NCBI GenBank assembly: GCA_903994365.1
Contig: CAJEXL010000010.1
Span: 1 to 64,000, forward strand
DNA length: 64,000 bases
Direction: 5' to 3'
DNA from: an uncultured Chlorobiaceae bacterium
GTDB lineage: Bacteria; Bacteroidota; Chlorobiia; Chlorobiales; Chlorobiaceae
Position numbers and translations under genes: made by a program. Shown piece after piece: positions 38,173 to 47,815 of this stretch. The first letter of the stretch is position 1. Each line of letters begins with the position of its first letter. The notes beneath the pieces are model-generated. The model was given only the letters and a program-made list of their open reading frames with translations. It had not been told where the DNA came from and did not search any database.

Positions 38173-38415
38173 AGGAATTCATTTTTATCTTCAGCTTTGA
38201 CAGACAGCGCTGGAATTTCTTGTTGTTACGATCGCTGCTTTTTGTGTTTCTTGCAGCAATGAGTTCTTCAGGTAAGCGGATTATGCTCTTGAAACGAAAT
38301 GTAATTAAATTTTTTATTTTTTTGTGTTAAAACGGACTTCGTTCTTTTTGCTGCACTGCGTTTGGTGCAGGGAATTGTTGCCTTGGTGTCCGAATAAAAG
38401 GGAGTGATGAGGGGT

Positions 38416-39408
38416 ATGAGTGAAACCATCCTGGTGACGGGGTCGACCGGTTTTATTGGTGTAAGGCTGTTACAATACCTGACAGGCGAAAGAGTGAAAG
38501 TCAGAATCTTTCTTCGCTTTGAGAGCGAAGTTGGAGTGCTGCCTGACGCAGTGGAGGTTGTTCGGGGAAGTTTCAGCGATCCCGAATCTCTGGCTCGTGC
38601 AGTGAGAGGTGTTGACCGTATTGTTCATCTTGCGGGGGTAACCAAAGCCGTTGACGAGGCAGGGTACGACGCAGGTAATGTTATGCCGGTAAAAAACCTG
38701 TTTGCCGCGATCATGAAGCATAATCCTGTTTTGAAGCGCTTCATTTATATTTCGTCGCTTACAGCGGGAGGCCCGGCATCGGAGGGTATACGAGGAGTAA
38801 GAGAGTCTGACGCCCCTCATCCTGTGAGCGCCTATGGACGAAGTAAACTCCGGGCTGAAATAGTTTGCCAGGAACATGCAGCGCATATTCCTGTAACTAT
38901 TGTGCGTCCTCCTGCGGTCTACGGGCCAGGTGACAAGGATGTTCTTCAGGTTTTTCTTATGCTTGCCAGAGGTGTTCTTGTTTTGCCGGGCAGTGCCGCA
39001 AAGCAGCGTTTCAGCATGATTTATGTTGATGATCTTGTTGAGGGTATAATGATGGCTGCTCGTTCATTACAGGCTGTTGGCCGAATTTACTACATCACCT
39101 CCCCCGGTTCCTTGTCATGGGATGATGTTATTGCCGCTGCGAAACCGGTGCTTGGGTTCAGCAAGCTCTACAAGCTCTCCCTTCCTCAGCCATTTGTTTT
39201 TTTTCTTGGGACGGTGATCGGCGCGGCAGGGTCGCTCCTGGGAAAACCGGCACTGATCAGTCGTGACAAAGCTTATGAACTTGTTCAGAACTATTGGGTC
39301 TGCTCACCGGAGCTCGCCGGGCGGGATCTTGGTTTTGCAGCACGGACGACTCTTGCCGATGGTATCGCAAAAACTATTGAGTGGTACCAGCGAAAAGGGT
39401 GGCTGTGA
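38416..39408 (+). CDS. NAD-dependent epimerase/dehydratase (extended SDR)
   Basis: About 330 residues from the ATG at 38416, which has an AGGGAG site 11 bases upstream. Rossmann motif TGSTGFIGVRLL is at residues 7-18, the catalytic Y-x3-K is YGRSK near 142, and the family HLAGVTK stretch is near 75. It is divergent from the SPT-like gene. Related SDRs act in sphingolipid (CerR-type) or sugar-nucleotide pathways. The substrate is unknown. Confidence 0.75.
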   Translation: MSETILVTGSTGFIGVRLLQYLTGERVKVRIFLRFESEVGVLPDAVEVVRGSFSDPESLARAVRGVDRIVHLAGVTKAVDEAGYDAGNVMPVKNLFAAIMKHNPVLKRFIYISSLTAGGPASEGIRGVRESDAPHPVSAYGRSKLRAEIVCQEHAAHIPVTIVRPPAVYGPGDKDVLQVFLMLARGVLVLPGSAAKQRFSMIYVDDLVEGIMMAARSLQAVGRIYYITSPGSLSWDDVIAAAKPVLGFSKLYKLSLPQPFVFFLGTVIGAAGSLLGKPALISRDKAYELVQNYWVCSPELAGRDLGFAARTTLADGIAKTIEWYQRKGWL

Positions 39409-39430
39409 GCCTGGCTCACTCTCTGGTCAT

Positions 39431-40474
39431 TTACCCGAGTAATTTTTGCATGAGCTGCAAAAGCAGATATTTTTCATCAGGATAGGGAAGTAGCCCCTTG
39501 AGCGCAGCATCCGCCTCCTTCAGGGCAATGATCGCCAGCTCTGTGTCCTGCAATGAAAACGATCTGCAGTAGGCAAGATAGTTCTTGACGAAGTACTCCT
39601 GTTTGCCGTACATCCCAAGAATTTTTGCAATTTCAGACTGTGATTTTTGTTGTACCTCAGGAAGTGAAAGTTTCCACAGGCGAATATAGAAGGTGGTCAG
39701 GAAGCGGACGATGTTACCCAGTCCCTCTTTCTGCCCCTCCTGGTCCATAATCATGAGAGACATGCCACTGCAGAGCCGCAGGTTTCGATCAGCAAGAGCT
39801 TTTTCCAGCTCAAAGACATTGTAGGTACGAGAGATGCCGACGCAGTCATAGACATCTGGCGCAGTGATCTGTTTTTTTTTTTCTTTACGGGCTGAGGCGT
39901 AGAGGATGATCTTTTCGATTTCCTGGCATATTTCCCTGGCTGATGGCTGGATATATGCGGTAAATGCTTTAAGTGCATCGGCATCAAATTCCCAGCCGAA
40001 TGACTTGGCTCTGTTGTAGGCAAAGAGATCAGGTGCCTTGATAACAGGGAACTCGTGGCGATATTTTTTCAGCGCACTGAATGGCGACTTTTCACTATCC
40101 TTTTTATCGACAGGGTCACTATCCAGAATCAGAACGGTAAATTCTGCTGGTTTTTCTGTGTATCGGGTGAGTTTTTCTTCGTGCTGCTTCTGCAGCTCTT
40201 TTGTCGCGGACTTTTTGATTTTGTCAAATTGCCGTACAACGATGAGCTGCCTCTGGGTGAACATCGGGTATTCAGAGGCTTTGGAGAGCAGCTCTCCGAG
40301 TGTCAGGTCGGAACCATAAAAAATCTGCGTGTTGCACGCGGCATCGGCTTCCGTAGAAAAAATTGCAGTTTTGATCATCTCGGCAGCCTCTTCCTTGAGG
40401 AAGCTTTCAGGGCCATACAAGAGATAAATCGGGGCAATGGTGCCAGCACGAATATTTTTTTTCAGTGTATCCAT
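39431..40474 (-). CDS. holA: DNA polymerase III subunit delta
   Basis: 347 residues. PIYLLYGPESFLKEEAAEMI at the start is the family entry, with a FTQRQLIVVRQFDK segment near 75 and the helical region EKIILYASARKEKKKQITAPDVYDCVG near 187. The delta subunit opens the beta clamp inside the clamp loader. It is convergent with the upstream SDR gene. Confidence 0.88.
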   Translation of the reverse strand: MDTLKKNIRAGTIAPIYLLYGPESFLKEEAAEMIKTAIFSTEADAACNTQIFYGSDLTLGELLSKASEYPMFTQRQLIVVRQFDKIKKSATKELQKQHEEKLTRYTEKPAEFTVLILDSDPVDKKDSEKSPFSALKKYRHEFPVIKAPDLFAYNRAKSFGWEFDADALKAFTAYIQPSAREICQEIEKIILYASARKEKKKQITAPDVYDCVGISRTYNVFELEKALADRNLRLCSGMSLMIMDQEGQKEGLGNIVRFLTTFYIRLWKLSLPEVQQKSQSEIAKILGMYGKQEYFVKNYLAYCRSFSLQDTELAIIALKEADAALKGLLPYPDEKYLLLQLMQKLLG

Positions 40475-40532
40475 AGGAGGAGAGCTCAGGCATCAAGGGG
40501 CGCACGTTGGTGCGCCCTCAAGGTTTAAAAAG

Positions 40533-41021
40533 TCAAAATGGGAGGTCATCCTTTTCGTTTTCAAGTATTGACACTGCGGGAGACATGGCCTGCGACGGGC
40601 TCCCTTGCGAATATTCCTTATGAGGAGCGCTGAATGGTGCTCGTTCTTCTCCTTCATCTCCACCGGTGCCATTGCTCTGATCCCGTTGCCCGCCAAGCAT
40701 CTGCATTTCAGAGCAGACAATCTCGGTTGTATATTTTTTCTCACCACTTTTTGGATCATCCCAGCTTCTGGTTTGCAGACGTCCTTCAACATAGATCTGC
40801 CTTCCCTTTTTCAGGTATTGCCCACATATCTCGGCAAGTTTACCCCAGACGATAATTCTGTGCCACTCAGGCTTCTCTTGCCAGTTTCCATCACTGTCTT
40901 TGAAGCTTTCGGTGGTGGCCAGAGTAAAATTGGCCTTTGACTGGCCTGAAGTCATCACTTTTACTTCAGGGTCATTTCCCAGATGCCCGATCAGCATTAC
41001 TTTGTTCAGTCCTTTTGCCAT
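40533..41021 (-). CDS. ssb: Single-stranded DNA-binding protein
   Basis: 162 residues. The OB fold covers about residues 1-105 ([47 protein letters not shown]). A low-complexity linker leads to the acidic tip EKDDLPF, the partner-binding tail of SSB. Confidence 0.93.
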   Translation of the reverse strand: MAKGLNKVMLIGHLGNDPEVKVMTSGQSKANFTLATTESFKDSDGNWQEKPEWHRIIVWGKLAEICGQYLKKGRQIYVEGRLQTRSWDDPKSGEKKYTTEIVCSEMQMLGGQRDQSNGTGGDEGEERAPFSAPHKEYSQGSPSQAMSPAVSILENEKDDLPF

Positions 41022-41117
41022 GGTAGTTTGAGGTTGGTTGAAAAAAGCTTCGGGAGTTCCGTCCCCGCATATATAAATCCAAATAATATGCCTAAAAATT
41101 TACTATAAAAATACACA

Positions 41118-41924
41118 TTAATTTGCAAAAAGTTCGGAATTGATAACCGGCCCCTCCTTGCAAAGAAGGATCATTTCCGCCTTGCCATTAAGATCTTTTA
41201 CTTCAACACTGCATCCATAGCATATTCCAATCCCGCATCCCATGACCGATTCAAGTGAGAGATCGCATACCAATTGATGCTCATGGCAGAAGTGTGCGAG
41301 TGCTTTCAACATTGGATTTGGTCCACAGGCAAAAATTTTGATAGCTCCCTTTTTTTTGAGTTCCGGGAGTTCATTACGGAGCAACTCTACGACAGTTCCC
41401 TTAAAGCCAGCAGAGCCGTCATCTGTTGCGCATCGGCAGTTTGTAAGGTTTTGCGTGAGCAGCTCATCTTTGGTTCTTCCTCCAGTGAGGTTGATCACCT
41501 CTTTGCCACTGGCGACAACTATTTTCTCTAAAAAAAGCATAGGAGCTGTTCCGATACCTCCTGAAACAAGAACGGCAGTCAGGAAAGGTTCGCTGCCAAG
41601 ATCAAAATGGTTACCCAGTGGGCCGAGTACCTTCACCGTTGAGCCTGCGGGGGTGTTGCAGAAGAGTGTTGTTCCACGTCCTACGGACTTAACCATAATA
41701 TCAATAAGAGAGCCCCGTACGTTGTGTATGGAAAATGGCCTTCTGAGCAGCGGCTGTGTTGCATCGTTGACCTTGATGTTTACAAAATTTCCAGGTTTTG
41801 CCGTAGATGCAATTCCCGGGCATTCAAGGCTGATGATGCTGACATCAGGACTGATATTTTGTATTTGGACAACAGTTGCCCTGATATCGGCAAGGGATTT
41901 TGTTTTGCACATAATGGAGCACAT
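41118..41924 (-). CDS. pyrK: Dihydroorotate dehydrogenase electron-transfer subunit
   Basis: About 268 residues of ferredoxin-reductase fold. RRPFSIHNV near 67 binds FAD, VSGGIGTAPML near 120 is the nucleotide motif, and the C-terminal [2Fe-2S] site has the cysteines of MGCGIGICYGCSVEV plus a fourth in LLCKEG. PyrK passes electrons from the PyrD catalytic subunit to NAD+ in pyrimidine synthesis. The exact start is uncertain; an ATG at 41912 is an alternative. Confidence 0.9.
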   Translation of the reverse strand: MCSIMCKTKSLADIRATVVQIQNISPDVSIISLECPGIASTAKPGNFVNIKVNDATQPLLRRPFSIHNVRGSLIDIMVKSVGRGTTLFCNTPAGSTVKVLGPLGNHFDLGSEPFLTAVLVSGGIGTAPMLFLEKIVVASGKEVINLTGGRTKDELLTQNLTNCRCATDDGSAGFKGTVVELLRNELPELKKKGAIKIFACGPNPMLKALAHFCHEHQLVCDLSLESVMGCGIGICYGCSVEVKDLNGKAEMILLCKEGPVINSELFAN

Positions 41925-42190
41925 CAAAAATCGGTGACGGTTGATACAGTGAGCTTAATTAAACGAGCAGGGTGCTCATTTGCAAGCAGTTTCGGGTATA
42001 CGCTCTCTTCGAAAGCGTTTGTTTTCGCCGCAAACGGGAAATTTTTGGATTGCCGAAATAGTTAACATGGCTGGGGTAAACATTTTGAAGATTGCCTGAA
42101 CTCTCTTTGTTAGAAGATCTTTTGTAGTGTCAGCTTAGAGTTATATCTTTGACATTTTCTCTGCATTCCGAAATACAATATCTTTGGCTC

Positions 42191-43426
42191 ATGCGTATTT
42201 TAACTTTTACAGGTAAAGGCGGGGTAGGCAAAACCAGTGTATCAGCCGCTACTGCTGTTCGTTTGTCACAGCTTGGCTATCGTACTCTTGTCCTTTCAAC
42301 AGATCCCGCACATAGTCTATCAGATTCGTTTAACCTACCTCTTGGCGCTGAACCAACAAAAATAAAGGATAATCTTCATGCTATTGAGGTCAACCCTTAT
42401 GTTGATCTCAAGCAGAACTGGCAATCTGTGCAGAAGTACTACACGAAGATTTTTATGGCTCAGGGTGTTTCCGGTGTCATGGCAGATGAGATGACCATTC
42501 TTCCTGGCATGGAAGAGCTTTTTTCTCTTTTGAGGATAAAGCGCTATAAAGCTTCCGGCCTTTATGATGTTCTTGTGCTTGATACAGCCCCGACCGGAGA
42601 GACCCTTCGTCTCCTTTCCCTTCCCGATACCCTTGCGTGGGGCATGAAAGCGATCAAAAACGTTAATAAATACCTCATCAAACCGCTGAGTAAGCCACTC
42701 TCGAAAATGTCTGACAAAATTGCCTTTTTTGTTCCTCCTGCAGATGCTATTGAGTCGGTTGACCAGGTTTTTGATGAACTTGAGGATATTCGTGATATTT
42801 TGACAGACAACAAAAAATCAACCGTCAGACTGGTCATGAATGCGGAGAAAATGTCAATCAAGGAGACCATGCGTGCCCTGACGTATTTGAACCTGTATGG
42901 TTTCAAGGTTGATATGGTGCTTGTGAACAAGCTGCTTGATACCAAAGAGGACAGTGGATATCTTGAGAACTGGAAAGCTATCCAGCAGAAGTACCTCGGG
43001 GAGATAGAGGAGGGTTTTTCACCTCTTCCGGTAAAAAAACTGAGGATGTATGAGCAGGAGATTGTCGGTCTTCAGTCACTTGAGCTTTTCGCCAAAGATA
43101 TGTATGGTGACACTGATCCGTCGGACATGATGTATGACGAGCCACCGATCAAGTTTGTGAGGAACAAGGATGTCTACGAGGTGCAGTTAAAACTTATGTT
43201 TGCCAACCCTGTTGATATTGATGTATGGGTAACCGGCGATGAGTTGTTTGTACAGATCGGTAATCAGCGCAAGATTATTACCCTTCCAATCAGCCTGACA
43301 GGTCTTGAACCGGGAAATGCTGTCTTCAAGGATAAATGGTTGCATATTCCTTTTGATCTTGATCGTCAGAATCATAGCCGCTCGAAACAGGAGCAAAAGA
43401 TGCATAAGGAGTATGACAGAGGGTAG
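42191..43426 (+). CDS. ArsA/Get3-like ATPase with C-terminal HSP20-like domain, chlorosome locus
   Basis: 411 residues from the ATG at 42191. The deviant P-loop GKGGVGKT is at residues 8-15, the switch I motif STDPAHSLSDSF near 36, and the ATP motif LDTAPTGETLRLLSLP near 134. The cysteines that hold zinc in Get3 are not seen. The last 80 residues (VQLKLMFANPVDIDVWVTGDELFVQIGNQRKIITLP) match the ArsA_HSP20 domain. Arsenite export is unlikely: there is no arsB, and csmC-csmA follow on the same strand. A targeting or chaperone role for chlorosome envelope proteins is a reasonable hypothesis. Confidence 0.85.
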   Translation: MRILTFTGKGGVGKTSVSAATAVRLSQLGYRTLVLSTDPAHSLSDSFNLPLGAEPTKIKDNLHAIEVNPYVDLKQNWQSVQKYYTKIFMAQGVSGVMADEMTILPGMEELFSLLRIKRYKASGLYDVLVLDTAPTGETLRLLSLPDTLAWGMKAIKNVNKYLIKPLSKPLSKMSDKIAFFVPPADAIESVDQVFDELEDIRDILTDNKKSTVRLVMNAEKMSIKETMRALTYLNLYGFKVDMVLVNKLLDTKEDSGYLENWKAIQQKYLGEIEEGFSPLPVKKLRMYEQEIVGLQSLELFAKDMYGDTDPSDMMYDEPPIKFVRNKDVYEVQLKLMFANPVDIDVWVTGDELFVQIGNQRKIITLPISLTGLEPGNAVFKDKWLHIPFDLDRQNHSRSKQEQKMHKEYDRG

Positions 43427-43482
43427 TGGGCTTGGGAGAGTGAATTTTTTTTGATTGATATTTATGTTTAAATTTTGGTAAG

Positions 43483-43512
43483 TTGGTCTCTTAAGAGTAT
43501 ACAAACTATAAC
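43483..43512 (+). promoter_or_regulatory. Possible sigma-70-type promoter for csmC
   Basis: TTGGTC and TATAAC separated by 18 bases, about 43 bases before the csmC start. Only sequence resemblance supports this. Confidence 0.35.
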
Positions 43513-43554
43513 AGAGGTCTCCTTCGGGAAGCCTCATTATCAAGGGAGGAAGAT

Positions 43555-43974
43555 ATGTCGGAATCGTACCAGAAACTGCGTAAGGAATTCAAAGAGCTTG
43601 AATTTACCGATCGCCTTACGTTTCTTGCTGAAAGTGTTCTTTTGACTGGCCAAAGTGCTGTCGTGGGTGGTCTTAATCTGGCAGGTAATCTTGTTGATAC
43701 AGTAACAGGAACCGTTGGCGCTGTTATTGATGCAACTGGTATCGGAAATCTGCTTGGCAATACAGGCGGGGTTGTGGGAGAAACTATTGACAGGGTTGCC
43801 ATTACTGTCAAGGATGCATCAAGAACAGCTAACGAGTTGTATGCAACTGCTGTGGAAACTGTTGAAAATGCTACAGGAAATGCTGCGACTGCTGTTGGTG
43901 ACGCTGGTGTTTCTGCTTCTGAAGTTGTCAAGAATTTTGCTGGTTCCTTTCAGAAGGGACAGTTAAGAAAATAA
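43555..43974 (+). CDS. csmC: Chlorosome envelope protein C
   Basis: 139 residues, after a strong GGGAGGA ribosome site. Short helices surround a hydrophobic, glycine-rich stretch ([39 protein letters not shown]) that should sit in the chlorosome monolayer envelope, and it ends with a lysine-rich tail. CsmC is one of the envelope proteins of the CsmC/CsmD motif family, encoded just upstream of csmA in Chlorobi. There is no signal peptide. Confidence 0.9.
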   Translation: MSESYQKLRKEFKELEFTDRLTFLAESVLLTGQSAVVGGLNLAGNLVDTVTGTVGAVIDATGIGNLLGNTGGVVGETIDRVAITVKDASRTANELYATAVETVENATGNAATAVGDAGVSASEVVKNFAGSFQKGQLRK

Positions 43975-43976
43975 AA

Positions 43977-44004
43977 GAGCCCACTCTGTTGTCGGAGGGT
44001 GCTC
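43977..44004 (+). promoter_or_regulatory. Imperfect stem-loop between csmC and csmA
   Basis: GAGC.CACTC can pair with GAGGGTGCTC around a GTTGTCG-containing loop, with two mismatches, followed by a T-rich stretch about 30 bases later. It could be a partial terminator or processing site that lets csmA transcripts exceed csmC transcripts. Confidence 0.4.
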
Positions 44005-44120
44005 CGTTCAAAAGAGAAATTTTTTTGTTTTGTTTTTTTTGTTAATTACTGTAGATTAGAAAAAGGTTGACTGTTCTGAAGTTTTAAACTTTCCAATAAT
44101 TTAAATTCCAAGGGGGACTT

Positions 44121-44363
44121 ATGAGTGGTGGAGGTGTATTTACCGATATCCTGGCCGCAACTGGTCGAATTTTTGAAGTGATGGTTGAAGGGCACTGGGA
44201 GACTGTCGGAATGCTTTTTGATTCTCTCGGCAAAGGTACGATGAGAATCAATCGCAATGCTTACGGTAGCATGGGCGGGGGCACAAGCCTTCGTGGTTCT
44301 TCACCTGAGGTGACAGGTTATGCTGTCCCAACCAAGGCTGTAGAATCAAAGTTCGCGAAATAA
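44121..44363 (+). CDS. csmA: Chlorosome baseplate protein A precursor
   Basis: 80 residues, nearly identical to known CsmA. The mature part is about 59 residues and holds H25 in VEGHWETV, the proposed ligand of bacteriochlorophyll a in the baseplate. The remaining C-terminal stretch ([21 protein letters not shown]) is the propeptide that is removed in Chlorobium. CsmA links the chlorosome to FMO and the reaction centre. A terminator follows. Confidence 0.97.
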   Translation: MSGGGVFTDILAATGRIFEVMVEGHWETVGMLFDSLGKGTMRINRNAYGSMGGGTSLRGSSPEVTGYAVPTKAVESKFAK

Positions 44364-44388
44364 GCGTATTTATGATGCTCTTTTCATG

Positions 44389-44429
44389 GGCAGTGAAAAG
44401 CTTTAACAGCTTTCACTGCCTTTTTTTTT
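44389..44429 (+). terminator. Intrinsic terminator after csmA
   Basis: GGCAGTGAAAAGCT pairs with AGCTTTCACTGCC (one bulged A), followed by nine T residues. Confidence 0.85.
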
Positions 44430-44551
44430 GTTAAAACGATCAATCAAGGGTTGATATTGCCCGGGTAAGCGAGTAATTTCTGTTTATTGTAAAAATTTCA
44501 TAGATTTGGCTTCGAGCTTTTGAAAAGTGTTAAGCTGAACAGGTATGGTCA

Positions 44552-46033
44552 ATGGTTAATGTATCGTTGTACGTTTCGGGGCAGACCGAACAGGGTGATG
44601 TGAATGAATTTTTTCAGAAGGGCCTCATGAGTGCCGGAGAGAATCCGATTGCATTTTTTGAAGGAGTGTTTTATGAGTCGCATCAGGAGCGTGTCGGGAA
44701 TATTGCCTTTCAGGATTATCTCATTTATACCGACAAGGCAGTTTACCTGTGGGCTAGAGGGTCGAATAAAGATTATCTCGACAGATTTAATCTTGGTGCT
44801 GTCTCTGTTAACAGCCGCAATAAAGATCATGATTTCGCAACGCTGAATATCAAAGTGCGTCGTGAAGAAAAAGAGTCTGTTTATGTGATTTTTGACATGG
44901 TTGAGTTACATGAAGCTGAATTGATTACCAGGCTCCACACGCTTGTTGAGTCTCTTATTGAAGAGAACCTCGGTCTTAATTACCGCAAGAATCTTCCTGA
45001 TCAGGTCTCCCTGCTTATTTTACAGGCCTCCCGGGGTGTTTGTGCGCCTCAATCTTTTCCCATTCAATTTGATGCTCCAGCTCATTCTCAGCAGGAGAGC
45101 AATATAGGGTATGGTCAGGATCTTCTTGAACAATACAAGGCGAGTCTGGGCTATCCTCCATCCGACGAACGCCCCCGTCAACAGGGCGGAGAGCAGAAAC
45201 CGGAAGGGTTTTCTCCTGCCGATGCATTGCGGGGAATTGAAAACCTTCTTCCCACGGATCCAGCCGCATTGAAACGGGTTGCTGAATCCATAAAGGATAT
45301 GATTGGAGATGCGCCTTTCAAGATTCGTGATCAGATCAAGAGTGACCTTCAACATGTTCCGGGTATGCTCTCAGCGCTCAATGAGCTGCTCAACAGCATA
45401 GCAGATAATCCGCAAGCAGAGCGATTTGTCATTAATATTGTTAAAACCGCCGTCAGAAATGATGGTGTTATCGGCTCTGTGGGTAAACTGCTGCGTCTCT
45501 CTAACAGTTTTGGCGAAAATCAAAAGAGGAGGCGGCAAAGGTCAGCAGCAAAGACTGGAAATTCAGAATCAAGAACGGACCCTTCGCAATCCAGTCAGCG
45601 GGATTTCAGTGATGATGATGACTTTTCTGGAAAAAAGAAAATCAAGATAAACTGTGATGATGATGCGACGCAGAACGATGATTGTTTCAGCAGCACGGAT
45701 CGAGGTTTTGAAAAAAAGAGGAGCTCCGAGGCCTCCTCGAAGATGACTTTACCGGTAGATGACCTTCAAGAGTCCAATATTCCTGCACGCAAAAGCATTT
45801 CAATTCAAACTTCTGATGAAGAGGTTTCTGCTCTGGTGAAAAATATGATGAGTATGGATGACTTTTCAGAGAGTGGTTTGGAGGCTATGGAACCGCGTGC
45901 TGGAGGAGGTGCGCCAAGAAAAAAAATTATGATCAAATCGGATCCCGAGGAGAGTGCTCATTCACAAGATGCGGGTGTTTCGGCGGCGCAGTCAGAAGAT
46001 GGTGACGATAACCAGGATGCACCTCGTCGATAA
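44552..46033 (+). CDS. Unknown protein with PH-like N-terminus and repeated acidic tail motif, chlorosome locus
   Basis: 493 residues of unrecognised family. Residues about 30-160 look like a compact beta-rich domain followed by a helix ([32 protein letters not shown]), reminiscent of bacterial PH-like folds. Residues 215-320 are helical ([20 protein letters not shown]). From 325 the sequence is disordered and charged, with three copies of a short motif: [11 protein letters not shown] at 361, [12 protein letters not shown] at 413 and [12 protein letters not shown] at 456. There is no signal peptide or membrane span. It lies 48 bases before the second ArsA-like gene and downstream of the csmA terminator. 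Its place suggests a role with the two ATPases. Confidence 0.65.
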   Translation: MVNVSLYVSGQTEQGDVNEFFQKGLMSAGENPIAFFEGVFYESHQERVGNIAFQDYLIYTDKAVYLWARGSNKDYLDRFNLGAVSVNSRNKDHDFATLNIKVRREEKESVYVIFDMVELHEAELITRLHTLVESLIEENLGLNYRKNLPDQVSLLILQASRGVCAPQSFPIQFDAPAHSQQESNIGYGQDLLEQYKASLGYPPSDERPRQQGGEQKPEGFSPADALRGIENLLPTDPAALKRVAESIKDMIGDAPFKIRDQIKSDLQHVPGMLSALNELLNSIADNPQAERFVINIVKTAVRNDGVIGSVGKLLRLSNSFGENQKRRRQRSAAKTGNSESRTDPSQSSQRDFSDDDDFSGKKKIKINCDDDATQNDDCFSSTDRGFEKKRSSEASSKMTLPVDDLQESNIPARKSISIQTSDEEVSALVKNMMSMDDFSESGLEAMEPRAGGGAPRKKIMIKSDPEESAHSQDAGVSAAQSEDGDDNQDAPRR

Positions 46034-46080
46034 CCAGCGTTCAGTCAAGATCAAGTTTACTCAATAGTTTTATTATCAAC

Positions 46081-47235
46081 ATGAGAATTATTCTTTACCT
46101 GGGTAAAGGAGGGGTAGGTAAAACTACCGTTTCAGCTTCGTCTGCTACAGCAATTGCCCGAAGAGGGCAGCGGGTTTTGATTATGAGTACTGATGTAGCA
46201 CACAGTCTTGCCGATGCTTTGAATGCCGAGCTTTCTTCTACGCCTTTGGAAGTTGAAAAGAATCTTTTTGCGATGGAAGTGAATGTTCTTGCGGAGATAA
46301 GGGAGAACTGGACGGAACTCTACTCCTATTTCTCATCGATCTTGATGCATGATGGCGCTGATGAAGTTGTTGCCGAAGAGCTGGCTATTATGCCCGGAAT
46401 GGAGGAGATGATCAGTCTCCGCTACATCTGGAAGGCAGCCAAGTCAGGCAATTATGATGTTGTTGTTGTTGATGCCGCTCCAACGGGCGAGACGATGCGT
46501 CTGCTTGGAATGCCTGAATCTTACGGATGGTATGCCGACAAGATTGGTGGATGGCACGCAAAAGCAATTGGTTTTGCCGCACCTCTGCTGAACAAGTTTA
46601 TGCCGAAGAAAAATATTTTCAAGCTTATGCCTGAGGTGAACAGCCACATGAAAGAGCTTCATGCCATGCTTCAGGATAAATCGATAACCACCTTCAGGGT
46701 TGTTCTGAATCCGGAAAATATGGTTATAAAAGAGGCCTTGCGGGTACAGACCTATCTCAATCTCTTTGGCTACAAGCTTGATGCTGCTATTGTCAACAAA
46801 ATTCTTCCTCCAAGTTCCTCTGACAGTTACTTGCAGAGTCTTATTGATATTCAAAGCAAATATCTCAAGGTGATTGACAATTGTTTCTATCCAGTGCCGA
46901 TTTTCAGGGTGAAGCAGTCTACGGCGGAGATTATCAATACCGATCGACTCTATGACCTGAGCAAGGAGATGTTTGGCGATAAAAACCCGTCGGAAATTCT
47001 TTACACCAGCGATAAAACCCAGCACCTGGAGAAGATCAACGGGAAATATGTACTGAGTCTTTATCTGCCGAATGTTGAGGTCAAGAAGCTTAATGTAAAT
47101 ATCAAGGGCGATGAGTTGCTTGTAGATATCAACAATTTTCGCAAGAGCATTATTCTGCCGAATGTCCTTGTTGGGCGGAAGACTGAGGGCGCAGATTTTA
47201 ACGAAGGAAACCTGAACATCACCTTTGCCAACTGA
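46081..47235 (+). CDS. Second ArsA/Get3-like ATPase with C-terminal HSP20-like domain
   Basis: 384 residues. P-loop GKGGVGKT at 8-15, switch motif [12 protein letters not shown] (Pro replaced by Val) near 36, and [16 protein letters not shown] near 136. The last 60 residues ([38 protein letters not shown]) match ArsA_HSP20. It is clearly a paralogue of the ATPase upstream of csmC, and the two bracket csmC, csmA and the unknown protein. The two may form a heterodimer, as Get3/ArsA proteins act as dimeric or pseudo-dimeric ATPases. Confidence 0.85.
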   Translation: MRIILYLGKGGVGKTTVSASSATAIARRGQRVLIMSTDVAHSLADALNAELSSTPLEVEKNLFAMEVNVLAEIRENWTELYSYFSSILMHDGADEVVAEELAIMPGMEEMISLRYIWKAAKSGNYDVVVVDAAPTGETMRLLGMPESYGWYADKIGGWHAKAIGFAAPLLNKFMPKKNIFKLMPEVNSHMKELHAMLQDKSITTFRVVLNPENMVIKEALRVQTYLNLFGYKLDAAIVNKILPPSSSDSYLQSLIDIQSKYLKVIDNCFYPVPIFRVKQSTAEIINTDRLYDLSKEMFGDKNPSEILYTSDKTQHLEKINGKYVLSLYLPNVEVKKLNVNIKGDELLVDINNFRKSIILPNVLVGRKTEGADFNEGNLNITFAN

Positions 47236-47284
47236 GCGATTTTCGGCTTTTTCTTATAAACTCACCAGTATAGGGCGGAGTGCT

Positions 47285-47812
47285 TTAGTCGGCATTCCGT
47301 CTTTTTTTTAGTGTGATTGTTTCTTTTGTCTTTATTACTACCGATTGATCTTCGCAGCGCTCCAACAGTTGACGGATTCTCAGCCCTGATCCAGGATGCA
47401 GAGGATTGGCGATATCAAGCAGGGGGACAAGAACAAATTTTCTGTGCTCCAGCTCACGGTGTGGTATTGAGAGGCTTTCAGTGCGCAGGGAGAGGTCGTC
47501 ATAGAGCAGAATGTCGAGGTCGATCACCCTGGCACTCCAGCGGGGATAGCCGTCAGGTCGTCCAAGATCATGTTCGATTGTTTTACACTTCAGCCGGAGC
47601 TCTTCAGGTGGAAGTAGTGTTTCAAGCAGAATAACACCATTATAAAAACGGTTCTGTTCAGTTTCACCAATTGGCTCAGTCAAATAGATGGATGAGACGG
47701 CGCAAACCGATGTGCCATCAAGCGTCATGAGCTGATCAACAGCCTCTTGGAGATGGTGGAGGCGATTTCCGATATTGGATCCTATTCCAATGAATACCTT
47801 GTGGTTCAGCAT
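47285..47812 (-). CDS. folK: 6-hydroxymethyl-7,8-dihydropterin pyrophosphokinase (HPPK)
   Basis: 175 residues. FIGIGSNIGNRLHHLQEAVDQL at the start, then YLTEPIG, and the catalytic RWSARVIDLDILLYDD near 116 followed by IPHRELEHRKFVLVPL. It activates the pterin for folate synthesis. Its start lies three bases after the folB stop; the two pathway genes are coupled. Confidence 0.93.
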   Translation of the reverse strand: MLNHKVFIGIGSNIGNRLHHLQEAVDQLMTLDGTSVCAVSSIYLTEPIGETEQNRFYNGVILLETLLPPEELRLKCKTIEHDLGRPDGYPRWSARVIDLDILLYDDLSLRTESLSIPHRELEHRKFVLVPLLDIANPLHPGSGLRIRQLLERCEDQSVVIKTKETITLKKRRNAD

Positions 47813-47815
47813 ATT

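Noticed and set aside
42191..43426. Arsenite efflux ATPase
   Set aside because: The ATPase is ArsA-like, but no arsB, arsC or arsR is near and the context is chlorosome genes.
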